From CAYRNR01 sp964425605 (GTDB lineage Bacteria > Myxococcota_A > UBA796 > UBA9615 > CAYRNR01), in contig CAYRNR010000001.1 in assembly GCA_964425605.1 (NCBI GenBank), forward strand, positions 62,001-126,000: a stretch of DNA of 64,000 bases. The letters are read 5' to 3'. This document shows, one piece after another, positions 1 through 7,855 of the stretch (its first letter is position 1; each line of letters begins with the position of its first letter). A program made the translations under genes and the position numbers. The notes under the pieces are model-generated. The model had not been told where the DNA came from. It saw only the letters and a program-made list of their open reading frames with translations, and searched no databases.

Positions 1-723
1 TTCGTGGACGACTCGGCCACGCTGCAGGACCTCCACGCCTCCATGGCCGAGTCCAACGCCAGCTACGGCGGCGCGTTGATGAGCACGTTCCTGGGCAACC
101 ACGACGTCTCGCGGTTCGTGTCCTACGGCCAGGAGGGCGGCTGGGCCGACTCCGAGGAGTCCGCGTGTGTCATCGCCGACACCATCGGTGATCCGTGGTG
201 GTACGGCCGGCTGCAGCTGGCCTGGACCTACCTGATGACCCAGCCCGGGATCCCGCTGATCTACTACGGCGACGAGATCGGCATGCCCGGCTACCGCGAT
301 CCCGACAACCGCCACCCCCTGTGGTGGTACTCCTCGACCATCGCCGACGGTACCGGCGGCTCGTTCGGCGTCGCCGACTTCGCCGCGGGCCTCTACCACG
401 CCGACATGGAGCCCGTGCTGTGGCACGTCGCCACCCTGGGCCAGGCCCGCGCCGAGCACCCGGCCCTGTGGTCGGGCACCGAGGTGGAGTGGTGGACCGA
501 CGCCGACACGCTGGGCTTCGCCCGGGTCTCCGGCGCCGATCAGGCGCTGGTCATCCTCCACCGCGGTTGGTGGGACACCACGCTGGACAACGGCCTGTCC
601 TTCGCCGGCCTCGACGCCGACGGCACCTACACGGACCTGCTCACCGGCGAGACCTTCGAGGCCTCGGGGGACACGATCTCCGTGTTCATGCCCGGGAACT
701 CGTCGAGGGTGCTGGTGAAGTAG
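1..723 (+). CDS. Alpha-amylase family GH13 protein, C-terminal part (cut by window start)
   Basis: This is the 3' part of a glycoside hydrolase family 13 enzyme that cleaves or transfers alpha-glucosidic bonds. The reading frame is open from base 1, so the start and most of the TIM barrel lie upstream. About 30 residues in is FLGNHDVSRF, which matches GH13 conserved region IV with the catalytic-site Asp of NHD. Further on, YYGDEIGMPG and the following RDPDNRHPLWW are typical of the end of the barrel in maltodextrin-type amylases. The last 90 or so residues look like the C-terminal beta domain. The substrate cannot be told from this part. The gene ends one base before the stop codon of the convergent FHA-GAF gene. 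Confidence 0.88.
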   Translation, partial: FVDDSATLQDLHASMAESNASYGGALMSTFLGNHDVSRFVSYGQEGGWADSEESACVIADTIGDPWWYGRLQLAWTYLMTQPGIPLIYYGDEIGMPGYRDPDNRHPLWWYSSTIADGTGGSFGVADFAAGLYHADMEPVLWHVATLGQARAEHPALWSGTEVEWWTDADTLGFARVSGADQALVILHRGWWDTTLDNGLSFAGLDADGTYTDLLTGETFEASGDTISVFMPGNSSRVLVK

Positions 724-724
724 G

Positions 725-1639
725 CTACGCCTTCTTGAGCGGGTAGCTCGTCACGATCTCCGGGATCAGGGCCGACACCTCGCTCAGGAGGAACAGATCG
801 TCCTCCACGAACGCCTGGCGGTTCACGGCGAAGGAGTCCATGTAGACCACACCCACGACGGTGTTGCGCTCACCGCGCACGGGCACGGCGGCGGCGGTGC
901 CGAGGTTGGCGTTGGGCGGGAGCTCGTTGCGGATGATGGACTTGCGCTGGGCCATGGCCGCAGAGATGGCGGGGATGTAGGGGCGCTCCGTGTGGTCCTC
1001 GGCCGGCACGTCCTCGGACACCCACGCGTCGAGCTTGCCGACCTTGTCCCCCTCCAGGACACGGATGACCATGCAGCGGTCGGGGTGGACGAACTGCTGG
1101 ATGCCGTCGAGGGCGGCGCGCACCGTGGCCTGGGGATCGCCCTTGCGCACCACGCGCTGAAAGCTGGAGAGCCAGCGGGCCTGCTCCAGCTTGCGGCCCA
1201 CGCTCAGATCGTCCACGTCGATGACCTCGCCCTTGTCGATCATCTCCTGCACCGGGCGCGGCTTGCCCGGGGCGGCCAATCGCTGGGTCTCTGCGGCGAC
1301 GATGGCCGGCTCCACCACCCTGCGGTCGAGCACCCCGTCGGAGACCAGCTGCTCGTCCGTGGTCACCTCCAGGTGGGTCTCGCCGATCTGGATGTGGTCG
1401 CCCATGGCCAGCGGCGCCTCGTGCACCTTTTCGCCGTTGACGTACACGCCGTTGTGGCTCTGCAGGTCGGTGATCCGGTACTCCTGGCCGGTCCAGCGGA
1501 TCGCGGCGTGGCGGCGGGAGACCCGGTCCTCCACGAGCTGGACGAGGTTGTTGGGCCCGCGGCCCACGGTGAGATTGCGTTCGCCGAGACGGAAGGTCGC
1601 GCCCTCGTGGACGCCGTCTCGGATGATCAGGATGGCCAT
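725..1639 (-). CDS. FHA domain - GAF domain signalling protein
   Basis: This 304-residue protein combines a phosphothreonine-binding FHA domain with a GAF sensor domain. The FHA domain covers about residues 1-95 and shows VGRGPNN, the RVSRRHAAI core and SHNGVYVNG, the usual FHA signatures. A linker of about 60 residues follows, then a GAF domain of about 150 residues with AAVPVRGERNTVVGVVYMD near its end. No DNA-binding, kinase or cyclase domain is visible, so it is probably an adaptor in Ser/Thr kinase signalling. Longer in-frame starts exist upstream, but MAILIIRDG begins at the FHA fold and leaves a 73-bp divergent promoter region with the cytochrome gene. No membrane segment is seen. Confidence 0.8.
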   Translation of the reverse strand: MAILIIRDGVHEGATFRLGERNLTVGRGPNNLVQLVEDRVSRRHAAIRWTGQEYRITDLQSHNGVYVNGEKVHEAPLAMGDHIQIGETHLEVTTDEQLVSDGVLDRRVVEPAIVAAETQRLAAPGKPRPVQEMIDKGEVIDVDDLSVGRKLEQARWLSSFQRVVRKGDPQATVRAALDGIQQFVHPDRCMVIRVLEGDKVGKLDAWVSEDVPAEDHTERPYIPAISAAMAQRKSIIRNELPPNANLGTAAAVPVRGERNTVVGVVYMDSFAVNRQAFVEDDLFLLSEVSALIPEIVTSYPLKKA

Positions 1640-1674
1640 GTTGTTCTCCAGCAGGTGCCCGACAGGGTACCATT

Positions 1675-1698
1675 CCCATCCATCGACTCCCATCCATC
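1675..1698. repeat. 10-bp direct repeat in a divergent promoter region
   Basis: CCCATCCATC occurs twice, at 1675-1684 and 1689-1698, separated by four bases. It lies in the 73-bp gap between the FHA-GAF gene and the cytochrome c-rhodanese gene. It could be an operator for either gene, or simply a short tandem duplication. Confidence 0.35.
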
Positions 1699-1712
1699 CA
1701 CGAGGTGATTCC

Positions 1713-2780
1713 ATGAGCAGGACGAGAAATACCCTGGTGACGCTGACGGTGACCGCGGCCGCGATGATGATCGTGGGCCTGATGGACGGGGCACCGGCGA
1801 GCGCGGGGCCGGACGGGGCGGGCATGTACGCCCGGTACTGTGCCCTGTGCCACGGCGCGGACGGGGCGGGGTACGCGTCGGGCAACGCCCCGTCGCTGTC
1901 CAACCAGGACTTCCTGGTCATCGCCAGCGATCGGTTCATCCGCCACGCCGTCGAGCACGGCCGCCCGGGCACGGCCATGTCCGCCTGGGGGGTGTTCTAC
2001 GGCGGCCCGCTGAGCCTGCCGCAGGGGGACGTGGTGGTGGACCACCTGCGCTCGAAGCAGACCGTGGCCACGGTCATCCTGGACACGGATCCCATCAACG
2101 GCTCGCTGGAGAACGGCCGCACGCTGTACGGCCGCCGCTGCGCGAGCTGCCACGGGGACGGCGGCGCCGGGGGCTCCGCGCCGAGCCTGAACAACCCCAC
2201 GTTCCTGTCCAGCGTGCTCGATCACTACCTGCGCCACTCCATCCAGAACGGCCGCGGCGGCACCCCCATGGTCGGCTTCGATGGCTCCCTGACCAGCGAC
2301 GAGATCAACGATCTGGTGGATCTGATCCGCAACTGGTCGGAGCCGACCCCGCCGGCGCCGCTGCTGGCCCGGCAGCCCTCGGTGGTGCTGAACTCGGACG
2401 GCGCGGCGGCCGAACTGGGTTCCCTGCGAGACGGAGAGTACGTGTCGGTGGCCGGGCTGAACGGGGCCCTGTCCAGCGGCGCGAAGATGGTGCTGCTGGA
2501 CACCCGCTCCGGATCGGACTGGCGGCGATCCCACATCGCAGGGGCGTACTCGTTGCCCTTCTACGACGCGGACAAGGTGGCGAAGCTGCGCAAGAAGATC
2601 CCCACCGACGGCACCTGGATCGTGTGCTACTGCTCCAGCCCCCGCGCCGGCGCGGAGGTCGTCGCCGAGGCCCTGCGAGCCGAGGGGTTCACGAACGTGG
2701 CCGTGCTGGACGAGGGATTCCTGGGGTGGATCCAGGCCGGGCATCTGATCGAGGACAACACGCCGCCGCCGCCCCAGTGA
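1713..2780 (+). CDS. Exported di-heme cytochrome c fused to a rhodanese domain
   Basis: This 355-residue protein starts with an Sec-type signal peptide of about 31 residues (cleavage near PASAG). Two cytochrome c domains follow, with heme motifs CALCH at residues 43-47 and CASCH about 95 residues later; each is followed by a Met-containing stretch (GTAMSAW and GTPMVGF) that could give the sixth heme ligand. After a Pro-rich linker, a single rhodanese domain fills about residues 250-345, with LLDTRSGSDWRRSHIAGA and the active-site loop VCYCSSPRAGA, so the catalytic Cys is present. The likely role is periplasmic electron transfer coupled to sulfur or persulfide chemistry; that coupling is inferred from the fusion. 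A GAGG-containing Shine-Dalgarno precedes the start. Confidence 0.85.
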   Translation: MSRTRNTLVTLTVTAAAMMIVGLMDGAPASAGPDGAGMYARYCALCHGADGAGYASGNAPSLSNQDFLVIASDRFIRHAVEHGRPGTAMSAWGVFYGGPLSLPQGDVVVDHLRSKQTVATVILDTDPINGSLENGRTLYGRRCASCHGDGGAGGSAPSLNNPTFLSSVLDHYLRHSIQNGRGGTPMVGFDGSLTSDEINDLVDLIRNWSEPTPPAPLLARQPSVVLNSDGAAAELGSLRDGEYVSVAGLNGALSSGAKMVLLDTRSGSDWRRSHIAGAYSLPFYDADKVAKLRKKIPTDGTWIVCYCSSPRAGAEVVAEALRAEGFTNVAVLDEGFLGWIQAGHLIEDNTPPPPQ

Positions 2781-2804
2781 CGGGTCTCGCGAGCCGCATA
2801 GAAC

Positions 2805-2861
2805 AAAAAAATGCCGTCTGGCCGCGGCTCACCCCGTCGGGGGCGAGCCACGGAGACGGCA
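2805..2861 (-). terminator. Rho-independent terminator of the MC1-like gene
   Basis: A long hairpin has outer arms TGCCGTCT (2812-2819) and AGACGGCA (2854-2861) and an inner stem around CCGCGGCTCACCCC with two mismatches. On the minus strand it is followed by seven T residues (AAAAAAA at 2805-2811 on the plus strand). It lies 22 bases after the stop of the MC1-like gene. On the plus strand the same hairpin may also end the cytochrome transcript, but without a U-tract. Confidence 0.85.
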
Positions 2862-2882
2862 GAAGAAGTCCGAAGAGGGGAA

Positions 2883-3152
2883 CTAGCCCTTCTTCTCGAC
2901 GCCCATCTTCTTGACGTTGGACTTCCAGATCTTCGGGCCGAGCCACGACGGGGCGCTGGCCGGAGCGTCGACCTGCTCGCGCTTGCCCTCGAAGATGTGG
3001 ATGGTCTTCGTCCCACGCTCACGAAGCTTGATGTCGGTGAAACCGCGGCTCGCCGCCTTCAAGGCAGCACCACGGGGCTGGCGCGCGGCAAACACGTGGT
3101 TGGTGTCTTCGCCACCGTTGTCCAAAAGCACGAAATTCTTCTTGTCAGCCAT
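2883..3152 (-). CDS. MC1-family chromosomal architectural protein (archaeal-type)
   Basis: This 89-residue basic protein matches the MC1 family, the small monomeric DNA-bending chromatin protein of methanogenic and halophilic archaea. Recognisable family features in order are NFVLLDNGGE, VFAARQPRGAALKAA, the most conserved stretch LRERGTKTIHIF, then APSWLGPKIWKSNVKK near the C-terminus. The family length is about 90-100 residues, so it looks complete, and Lys/Arg residues are spread along it. A strong Shine-Dalgarno (AAGGAGGGG, about 3157-3165) precedes the ATG. The gene stands alone with its own terminator, as expected for an abundant nucleoid protein. Identification is from remembered family sequence. 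DNA bending here is inferred. Confidence 0.82.
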   Translation of the reverse strand: MADKKNFVLLDNGGEDTNHVFAARQPRGAALKAASRGFTDIKLRERGTKTIHIFEGKREQVDAPASAPSWLGPKIWKSNVKKMGVEKKG

Positions 3153-3392
3153 GAGGCCCCTCCTTCTGCAGCGGCGGTGTTTCTCCGTCGCCTGGGTGAT
3201 TTCTGGAAAATAAGGCGCTAAACGCTAGCCTGAACTCCATTGACAGAGATTCTTGGTCCGGATCGGCCCGTTGTGCAAGTCTTGTTTCGCCAGAAATGCG
3301 TTTTTTCCCCAAAAAATGGGCAAAAAGGGCCGATATCGGTCGAAATGGGCGCGGATCCGGGGGGTGACGGACGTGAGCTGCCCGGACGACGT

Positions 3393-3418
3393 CTCGCGCG
3401 CGCGATCGCGCACGCGAG
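3393..3418. promoter_or_regulatory. 26-bp near-perfect palindrome
   Basis: The arms CTCGCG and CGCGAG flank the perfect 12-bp core GCGCGATCGCGC (3400-3411); only one base pair (3399/3412) is mismatched over 26 bp. It lies 138 bp upstream of the MopE-like start codon and about 240 bp from the MC1-like start. It may be a protein-binding site or a transcript hairpin; there is no U-tract on either side. Confidence 0.45.
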
Positions 3419-3458
3419 GCGTGCGGTGCCCGTTGAAGCGAACACCTGGAGCTTCAAT

Positions 3459-3487
3459 TTGCGCGCGTACTACACCTGGGGTAGAAG
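3459..3487 (+). promoter_or_regulatory. Possible sigma70-type promoter of the MopE-like gene
   Basis: TTGCGC (3459-3464), a 17-base spacer and TAGAAG (3482-3487) resemble a -35/-10 pair. This would give a 5' leader of about 60 bases before the ATG at 3556. The match is partial, so this is a candidate only. Confidence 0.3.
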
Positions 3488-3555
3488 CACGCTTCGATCC
3501 CAGATAGCCTGATGGACGAACGCGTGGGGCGCGGCCCCGTTGGGAGAAGGTCGGC

Positions 3556-5355
3556 ATGGGCGAACAGATCCGGTACAAGCGTCGTTTCCTCTTCTGGGGC
3601 TTGATCCTCCTGGGCCTGGCGGCCCTGGTGCCGCTGCGCACCGAACGCGCCGACGCCCTCGGCGGCGGCCCGGACGCCTTCGGGTACAACTGGCACGACG
3701 AGGTGGAGTACCTCTACGAGCAGGCCTCCACCTCGGCCAACCTGGGCAACGACTCGTTCACCGTGGTCCCCATCGGGTTCGACTTCGAGTTCTACGGCGT
3801 GAGCTACGACGAGGCCACGGTGACCTCCGAGGGCGGGCTGCACTTCGACGGGGAGGTCGTGCTGCCCAGCGACAACGAGTCCCTGCCGTACACCGAGTTC
3901 ACCGGGATCTTCCCGTTCTGGGACGACTTCAACCTCGCCGGCGCGGGCCAGGTGCACACCGAGACCTTCGGCGTCTCCCCCAACCGGGTGTTCGTCGCCG
4001 AGTGGCGCGGCGCTGCGCACTTCACGAACGTCCAGCCCTACTACGCCATCGGGAACGTGGACGTGGAGGTGAAGCTGTTCGAGACCGACGACTCCATCGA
4101 GTTCCACTACCGCGACGTGATGTTCGGCGACGCCGGTCTCGATCTGGGCGTCTCGGCCACGGTGGGGATCTGCGACGCCGTCCAGGGCTACTACCTGATG
4201 GTCTCGCACAACACCGCGAGCCTGTCGGACGGGTACGCCATCCGCTACGAGCCCCCCGGCTCGTGCGTGGACGACGACGGCGACGGCTTCACCCAGTGCG
4301 ACGGCGACTGCGACGACGCCGACGACACCATCCACCCGGGCGCGGCCGAGACCTGTGACGACGGCATCGACTCCAACTGCGACGGCCAGGCCGACGAGCA
4401 GGCCGACCAGGACGGAGACGGCTTCACCAACTGCGACGGCGACTGCGACGACTACGAGGCGGGGGCCTATCCCGGAAACACCGAGACCTGCGACTTCATC
4501 GACAACGACTGCGACGGCTGGGTCGACAACGGGTTCGACGCCGACGGCGACGGCTGGAGCCTGTGCGAGGGGGACTGCGACGACAACGACGCCGACACGT
4601 ACCCAGCGGCCTTCGAGGAGTGCGACGGCATCGACAGCGACTGCATGGAGGACCTGGTCCAGACCGAGGTGGACGACGACGGCGACACCTTCTCCGAGTG
4701 CGACGGGGACTGCCACGACGGCAACGCCGCCATCTACCCCGGGGCCGAGGAGATCTGCGACACCTTCGACAACGACTGCGATCCGGAGACCGACGAGGAC
4801 GCCGACGTGGACCTGGACAACTACTCCATCTGCCAGGGGGACTGCAACGACGGCGACGCGGGCATGAGCCCGGCGGAGTCCGAGGTCTGCGACAGCAAGG
4901 ACAACGACTGCAACGGCGTGGTGGACGACAACATCGACTTCGACCACGACGGCTACCCGGGCTGCGGCGGCGCCGACTGCGACGACTACAACGCCGGCAC
5001 CAACCCCGGCGCCACGGAGATCCCCTACGACAACATCGACCAGGACTGCTCCGGCGAGGACCTGACCGACATGGACGGCGACGGCTACGACGGCGGGGCG
5101 TACGGCGAGGACTGCGACGACACCAACGCCGCGCTCAACCCCGGCGTGCCCGAGGACTGCGAGAACGGCTACGACGACGACTGCGACGGCGCCACCGACG
5201 CGGACGACACGGACTGCCAGGCCGGTGACGACGACGACGCCACCGGCGGCACCGGCGGCAGCTGCGCCTGCACCAGCGCCGGGTCCACGCCTGGCTCCGG
5301 CGCCGCGCTACTGGCCGGCCTGACCGCCCTGGCCGCCCTGCGCCGCCGCCGCTGA
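3556..5355 (+). CDS. MopE-like secreted Asp/Cys repeat protein with MYXO-CTERM-type end
   Basis: This 599-residue protein has an N-terminal hydrophobic export segment (about residues 12-30). A beta-rich domain of about 200 residues follows, with a QPYYAIGNVDVEV-type stretch seen in nidogen-like extracellular domains. From about residue 236 to 560 there are about eight copies of the putative metal-binding repeat found in MopE-like proteins, with patterns like DDDGDGFTQCDGDCDD and CDGIDSDC; the Asp-rich loops probably bind calcium. The C-terminus has Cys residues (SCACTS), a hydrophobic run and RRRR, the layout of MYXO-CTERM sorting signals, so it is probably anchored at the cell surface. GGGAGAAGG precedes the start. 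The following protease gene is 22 bp downstream and has the same kind of C-terminus. Confidence 0.85.
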   Translation: MGEQIRYKRRFLFWGLILLGLAALVPLRTERADALGGGPDAFGYNWHDEVEYLYEQASTSANLGNDSFTVVPIGFDFEFYGVSYDEATVTSEGGLHFDGEVVLPSDNESLPYTEFTGIFPFWDDFNLAGAGQVHTETFGVSPNRVFVAEWRGAAHFTNVQPYYAIGNVDVEVKLFETDDSIEFHYRDVMFGDAGLDLGVSATVGICDAVQGYYLMVSHNTASLSDGYAIRYEPPGSCVDDDGDGFTQCDGDCDDADDTIHPGAAETCDDGIDSNCDGQADEQADQDGDGFTNCDGDCDDYEAGAYPGNTETCDFIDNDCDGWVDNGFDADGDGWSLCEGDCDDNDADTYPAAFEECDGIDSDCMEDLVQTEVDDDGDTFSECDGDCHDGNAAIYPGAEEICDTFDNDCDPETDEDADVDLDNYSICQGDCNDGDAGMSPAESEVCDSKDNDCNGVVDDNIDFDHDGYPGCGGADCDDYNAGTNPGATEIPYDNIDQDCSGEDLTDMDGDGYDGGAYGEDCDDTNAALNPGVPEDCENGYDDDCDGATDADDTDCQAGDDDDATGGTGGSCACTSAGSTPGSGAALLAGLTALAALRRRR

Positions 5356-5377
5356 ACCGACCCACGAAGGGCCCACC

Positions 5378-6421
5378 ATGAAGACCGTCCTCTCCCTCGC
5401 CGCGATCCTCGCGCTCGCGGCCGGCTGCGCGCCTGCGCCCGACGACCTCGCCGAGGCCGACCCCCACCCCATCGTCAACGGCGCCGAGGAGCCGGGGTTC
5501 CCCTCCACGGTGTCCATGGGCGGGGAGATCGGCGGGTACATCATGAGCATGTGCACCGGCAACCTGATCACCCCCGAGGTGGTGCTGTGCGCGGGGCACT
5601 GTGGGGACGGGATCCCCATCGAGCTGGTCCTGGCGCTGGGCCAGGCCTACTTCGGACCGGCCATCGACACCCCGGACGAGGCCATCGGCTTCGTGGACTT
5701 CGAGGTCCACCCCGATTACGTGCCCCTGGAGCCGGGACTGGGCGGCACCCTCGGCGAGTTCGATCTCAGCGTGTTCGTGCTGGCCGAGCCGGCCGCGGCC
5801 GAGCCGACCTGGTTCAACCGCGAGCCCATCACCGACGACGACCTGGGCCGCGACATGATGTCGGTGGGGTTCGGCGTCACCGGCCCCGAAGGCGACGGAT
5901 CGGGGACCAAGCGCTCCGCCCTGCTGACCCTGGACGAGTACGACGACAACTTCCTGATCTCCGACTCCTCGAGCAACCCCGACGGCGCCAACGTCTGCAG
6001 CGGCGACTCCGGCGGTCCCCAGTTCTTCGAACACGAGAACGGGCGCTGGATCGAGGCCGCGGTGCACTCGTGGGCCGACCAGTACTGCGAGATCTCGTCG
6101 GGCTCGACCCGCACCGACATCGCCGCCGAGTGGATCCTGGACTGGGTCGAGGAGGTGCACGGCAGCCGCGACGTGTGCGAGATCAACGGGTGGTACGACG
6201 ACGGGATCTGCGACGACTACTGCGACGAGGAGGACCCGGACTGCGTGGAGGAGGCGGACGACGACGACTCCGCGGCGGGTGACGACGACGACGACGTGGA
6301 CTCCGAGCTGGACGACGACGACGACGACGAGGGGGGGTGCGAATGCTCGGCCAGCCGTCCCGGCCGGGGTGGCGTGGTGCTCGCGCTGGCACTGCTCGCA
6401 GCGCTGCGTCGCCGGCGGTGA
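5378..6421 (+). CDS. Trypsin-like (S1) serine protease with MYXO-CTERM-type end
   Basis: This 347-residue exported protease has a lipobox-like ALAAGC with Cys17. The chymotrypsin fold begins at HPIVNGAEEPG (residues 30-40), matching the IVGG-type new N-terminus of activated S1 enzymes. The catalytic triad is visible: His74 in CAGHC, Asp129 in GEFDLSVFVL and Ser211 in CSGDSGGP. After the protease domain come a Cys/Asp-rich segment, a poly-Asp stretch of about 30 residues, then GGCECS, a hydrophobic run and RRRR. The presence of both a lipobox and a C-terminal sorting signal is odd; the N-terminal Cys may be only a signal peptidase I context. It follows the MopE-like gene by 22 bp and is probably co-transcribed. 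Confidence 0.88.
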   Translation: MKTVLSLAAILALAAGCAPAPDDLAEADPHPIVNGAEEPGFPSTVSMGGEIGGYIMSMCTGNLITPEVVLCAGHCGDGIPIELVLALGQAYFGPAIDTPDEAIGFVDFEVHPDYVPLEPGLGGTLGEFDLSVFVLAEPAAAEPTWFNREPITDDDLGRDMMSVGFGVTGPEGDGSGTKRSALLTLDEYDDNFLISDSSSNPDGANVCSGDSGGPQFFEHENGRWIEAAVHSWADQYCEISSGSTRTDIAAEWILDWVEEVHGSRDVCEINGWYDDGICDDYCDEEDPDCVEEADDDDSAAGDDDDDVDSELDDDDDDEGGCECSASRPGRGGVVLALALLAALRRRR

Positions 6422-6524
6422 CACAGCCCTGACACACCTCTTCCGTACCCTCAAGTAGCTGATATCACGAAGAGAGCGCCGTATTTCTGCGGAAGGCTCC
6501 CATTGGCCCGTCCCTTGCAGCTCC

Positions 6525-6547
6525 CTCCTCCGCCTGTGACGGAGGAG
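6525..6547 (+). promoter_or_regulatory. Hairpin that encloses the Shine-Dalgarno of the deacetylase gene
   Basis: CTCCTCCG (6525-6532) pairs perfectly with CGGAGGAG (6540-6547) across a 7-base loop. The 3' arm contains the full Shine-Dalgarno GGAGGAG, five bases before the ATG at 6553. As drawn, the stem would hide the ribosome-binding site and lower translation until opened. Confidence 0.55.
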
Positions 6548-6552
6548 ACGAC

Positions 6553-7749
6553 ATGCACATCCCCACCATCCGCGACGGCCTGCTCCTGGCGCTCCCCCTC
6601 TCCCTGGTCCTGCTGGGATCGGGGTGTGAGGTCGACGAACCCTTCGAGAACCTCGAGGACGCCTGGGACGAGCTGCACGGGGAACCCCGCAGCGGCTGCT
6701 CCGGCGTGGTCCCCCCCGACTCGGGCCCGTTCGACAAGAAGATCGCCCTGACCTTCGACGACGGCCCCCACTCCACCCGCACCGCCGAGGTCATGGAGAT
6801 CCTCGAGGACCACGGCGCCCGCGGCACCTTCTTCGTCAACGGCAGGACGGTCAACAGCGACGACGACTGGCGGCTGCTGCACGACATGGTCGAGCGGGGC
6901 CACCTGCTGGGCAACCACACCGACAACCACCCCAACTCGGTGACCGTGTCGGCCTCGTCCTGGGACGCAGAGGTCAGCGGAACCCACGACATCCTCGTGG
7001 ACGTGCTGGGCCAGCACGGACAGACTCCCAAGTTCTTCCGCTTCCCCTACGGCTCGGCCAACTGCGACACCTACTCCGCGGTGACGGCCTACGGCTACTC
7101 GGTGGTGGGCTGGCACATCGACTCCGCGGACTGGTGCTACCAGAGCTCCACCGGCGGTTACGGGTACTGCAGCTCGTCCACCTTCGGCTCCGTGCCGGAT
7201 CAGTACCGGGACGACTTCGCGGGCCTGACGCTGTACCAGGCCGGCATCCGCGACGGCGGCATCCTGCTGTTCCACGACATCCACAGCTACACCGCCGAGA
7301 ACCTCGACGGCCTGCTGACGCGCCTCGAGGAGGAGGGGTACACGTTCACCACCCTGGACGACGCGTCCACCTTCCCCCAGCTCAACGGCGAGATCCCGGC
7401 CCACGATCCCTGGATCGGCGACGTGTGCGAGGGCGACGCGGACTGCGCCTTCGAGGACGACGGCGACGCGGGCCGCTGCCACACCTTCGAGGACAGCACC
7501 ACCGGCGAGGCCCGCGGCTTCTGCGTGCTGGACTGCGCAGGGTACTGCCCGGACCTGTCCGGGACCGCGCCCACCTTCTGCGTGGCCTCGGACGACCCGG
7601 AGACCGGGATGTGCGTGTCCAAGTCCCACTCGCTCAACACCTACTGCGACGCCATCGGGGGCACGGCCGAGCGCGAGGAGGACCGCTTCGTCGGCGACTC
7701 CAGCGCGTCGGCGTCCACGGCGTCGGTGTGCCTCCCGCCCGTCGACTGA
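6553..7749 (+). CDS. Polysaccharide deacetylase lipoprotein (NodB/CE4) with Cys-rich tail
   Basis: This 398-residue lipoprotein (lipobox LGSGC, Cys25) carries a NodB homology domain that removes acetyl groups from chitin-like or peptidoglycan-like glycans with a bound metal. Motif 1 is ALTFDDGPHS (Asp69 and Asp70), and motif 2 is GNHTDNHPN with metal ligands His122 and His126. FRFPYGSAN and GGILLFHDIH supply the later motifs with the arginine-containing and His-containing segments. The domain ends near residue 270. The last 110 residues form a Cys-rich region of about ten Cys in EGF-like spacing. It stands alone after a 131-bp gap, and its Shine-Dalgarno lies in a hairpin, which suggests translational control. 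Confidence 0.88.
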   Translation: MHIPTIRDGLLLALPLSLVLLGSGCEVDEPFENLEDAWDELHGEPRSGCSGVVPPDSGPFDKKIALTFDDGPHSTRTAEVMEILEDHGARGTFFVNGRTVNSDDDWRLLHDMVERGHLLGNHTDNHPNSVTVSASSWDAEVSGTHDILVDVLGQHGQTPKFFRFPYGSANCDTYSAVTAYGYSVVGWHIDSADWCYQSSTGGYGYCSSSTFGSVPDQYRDDFAGLTLYQAGIRDGGILLFHDIHSYTAENLDGLLTRLEEEGYTFTTLDDASTFPQLNGEIPAHDPWIGDVCEGDADCAFEDDGDAGRCHTFEDSTTGEARGFCVLDCAGYCPDLSGTAPTFCVASDDPETGMCVSKSHSLNTYCDAIGGTAEREEDRFVGDSSASASTASVCLPPVD

Positions 7750-7824
7750 TCCGCCGCAGCCGGTCAGCAATGTCCGGTGGTCTGGACGATTCCTCGGCTA
7801 TCATCCTCCTCGCCCGGGTCCGCC

Positions 7825-7840
7825 CCCGGCGATCGCCGGG
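7825..7840 (+). repeat. 16-bp perfect palindrome just upstream of the M28 peptidase RBS
   Basis: CCCGGCGATCGCCGGG is a perfect palindrome directly before the GGAAGG Shine-Dalgarno of the peptidase gene at 7856. It could fold in the leader RNA or serve as an operator. The upstream GCCCGGG (7812-7818) could pair with the same 3' arm, so alternative foldings are possible. Confidence 0.4.
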
Positions 7841-7855
7841 CTGGAAGGATGTGCC

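Larger units (their letters stand above)
3153..3555. other. Intergenic region with A/T tracts and palindromes
   Basis: This 403-bp gap separates the divergent MC1-like and MopE-like genes. It is clearly more AT-rich than its surroundings in 3180-3340. It holds T6-C4-A6 at 3301-3316 and a further A5 run at 3322-3326, the 10-bp palindrome CCGATATCGG at 3330-3339, and a GC-rich near-palindrome at 3393-3418. No ORF here has coding character. It must contain promoters for both genes. Confidence 0.7.

Noticed and set aside
3240..3245. Consensus-like TTGACA on the plus strand in the MC1/MopE gap
   Set aside because: No -10-like hexamer follows at 15-19 bases, and it lies more than 300 bases before the next gene.
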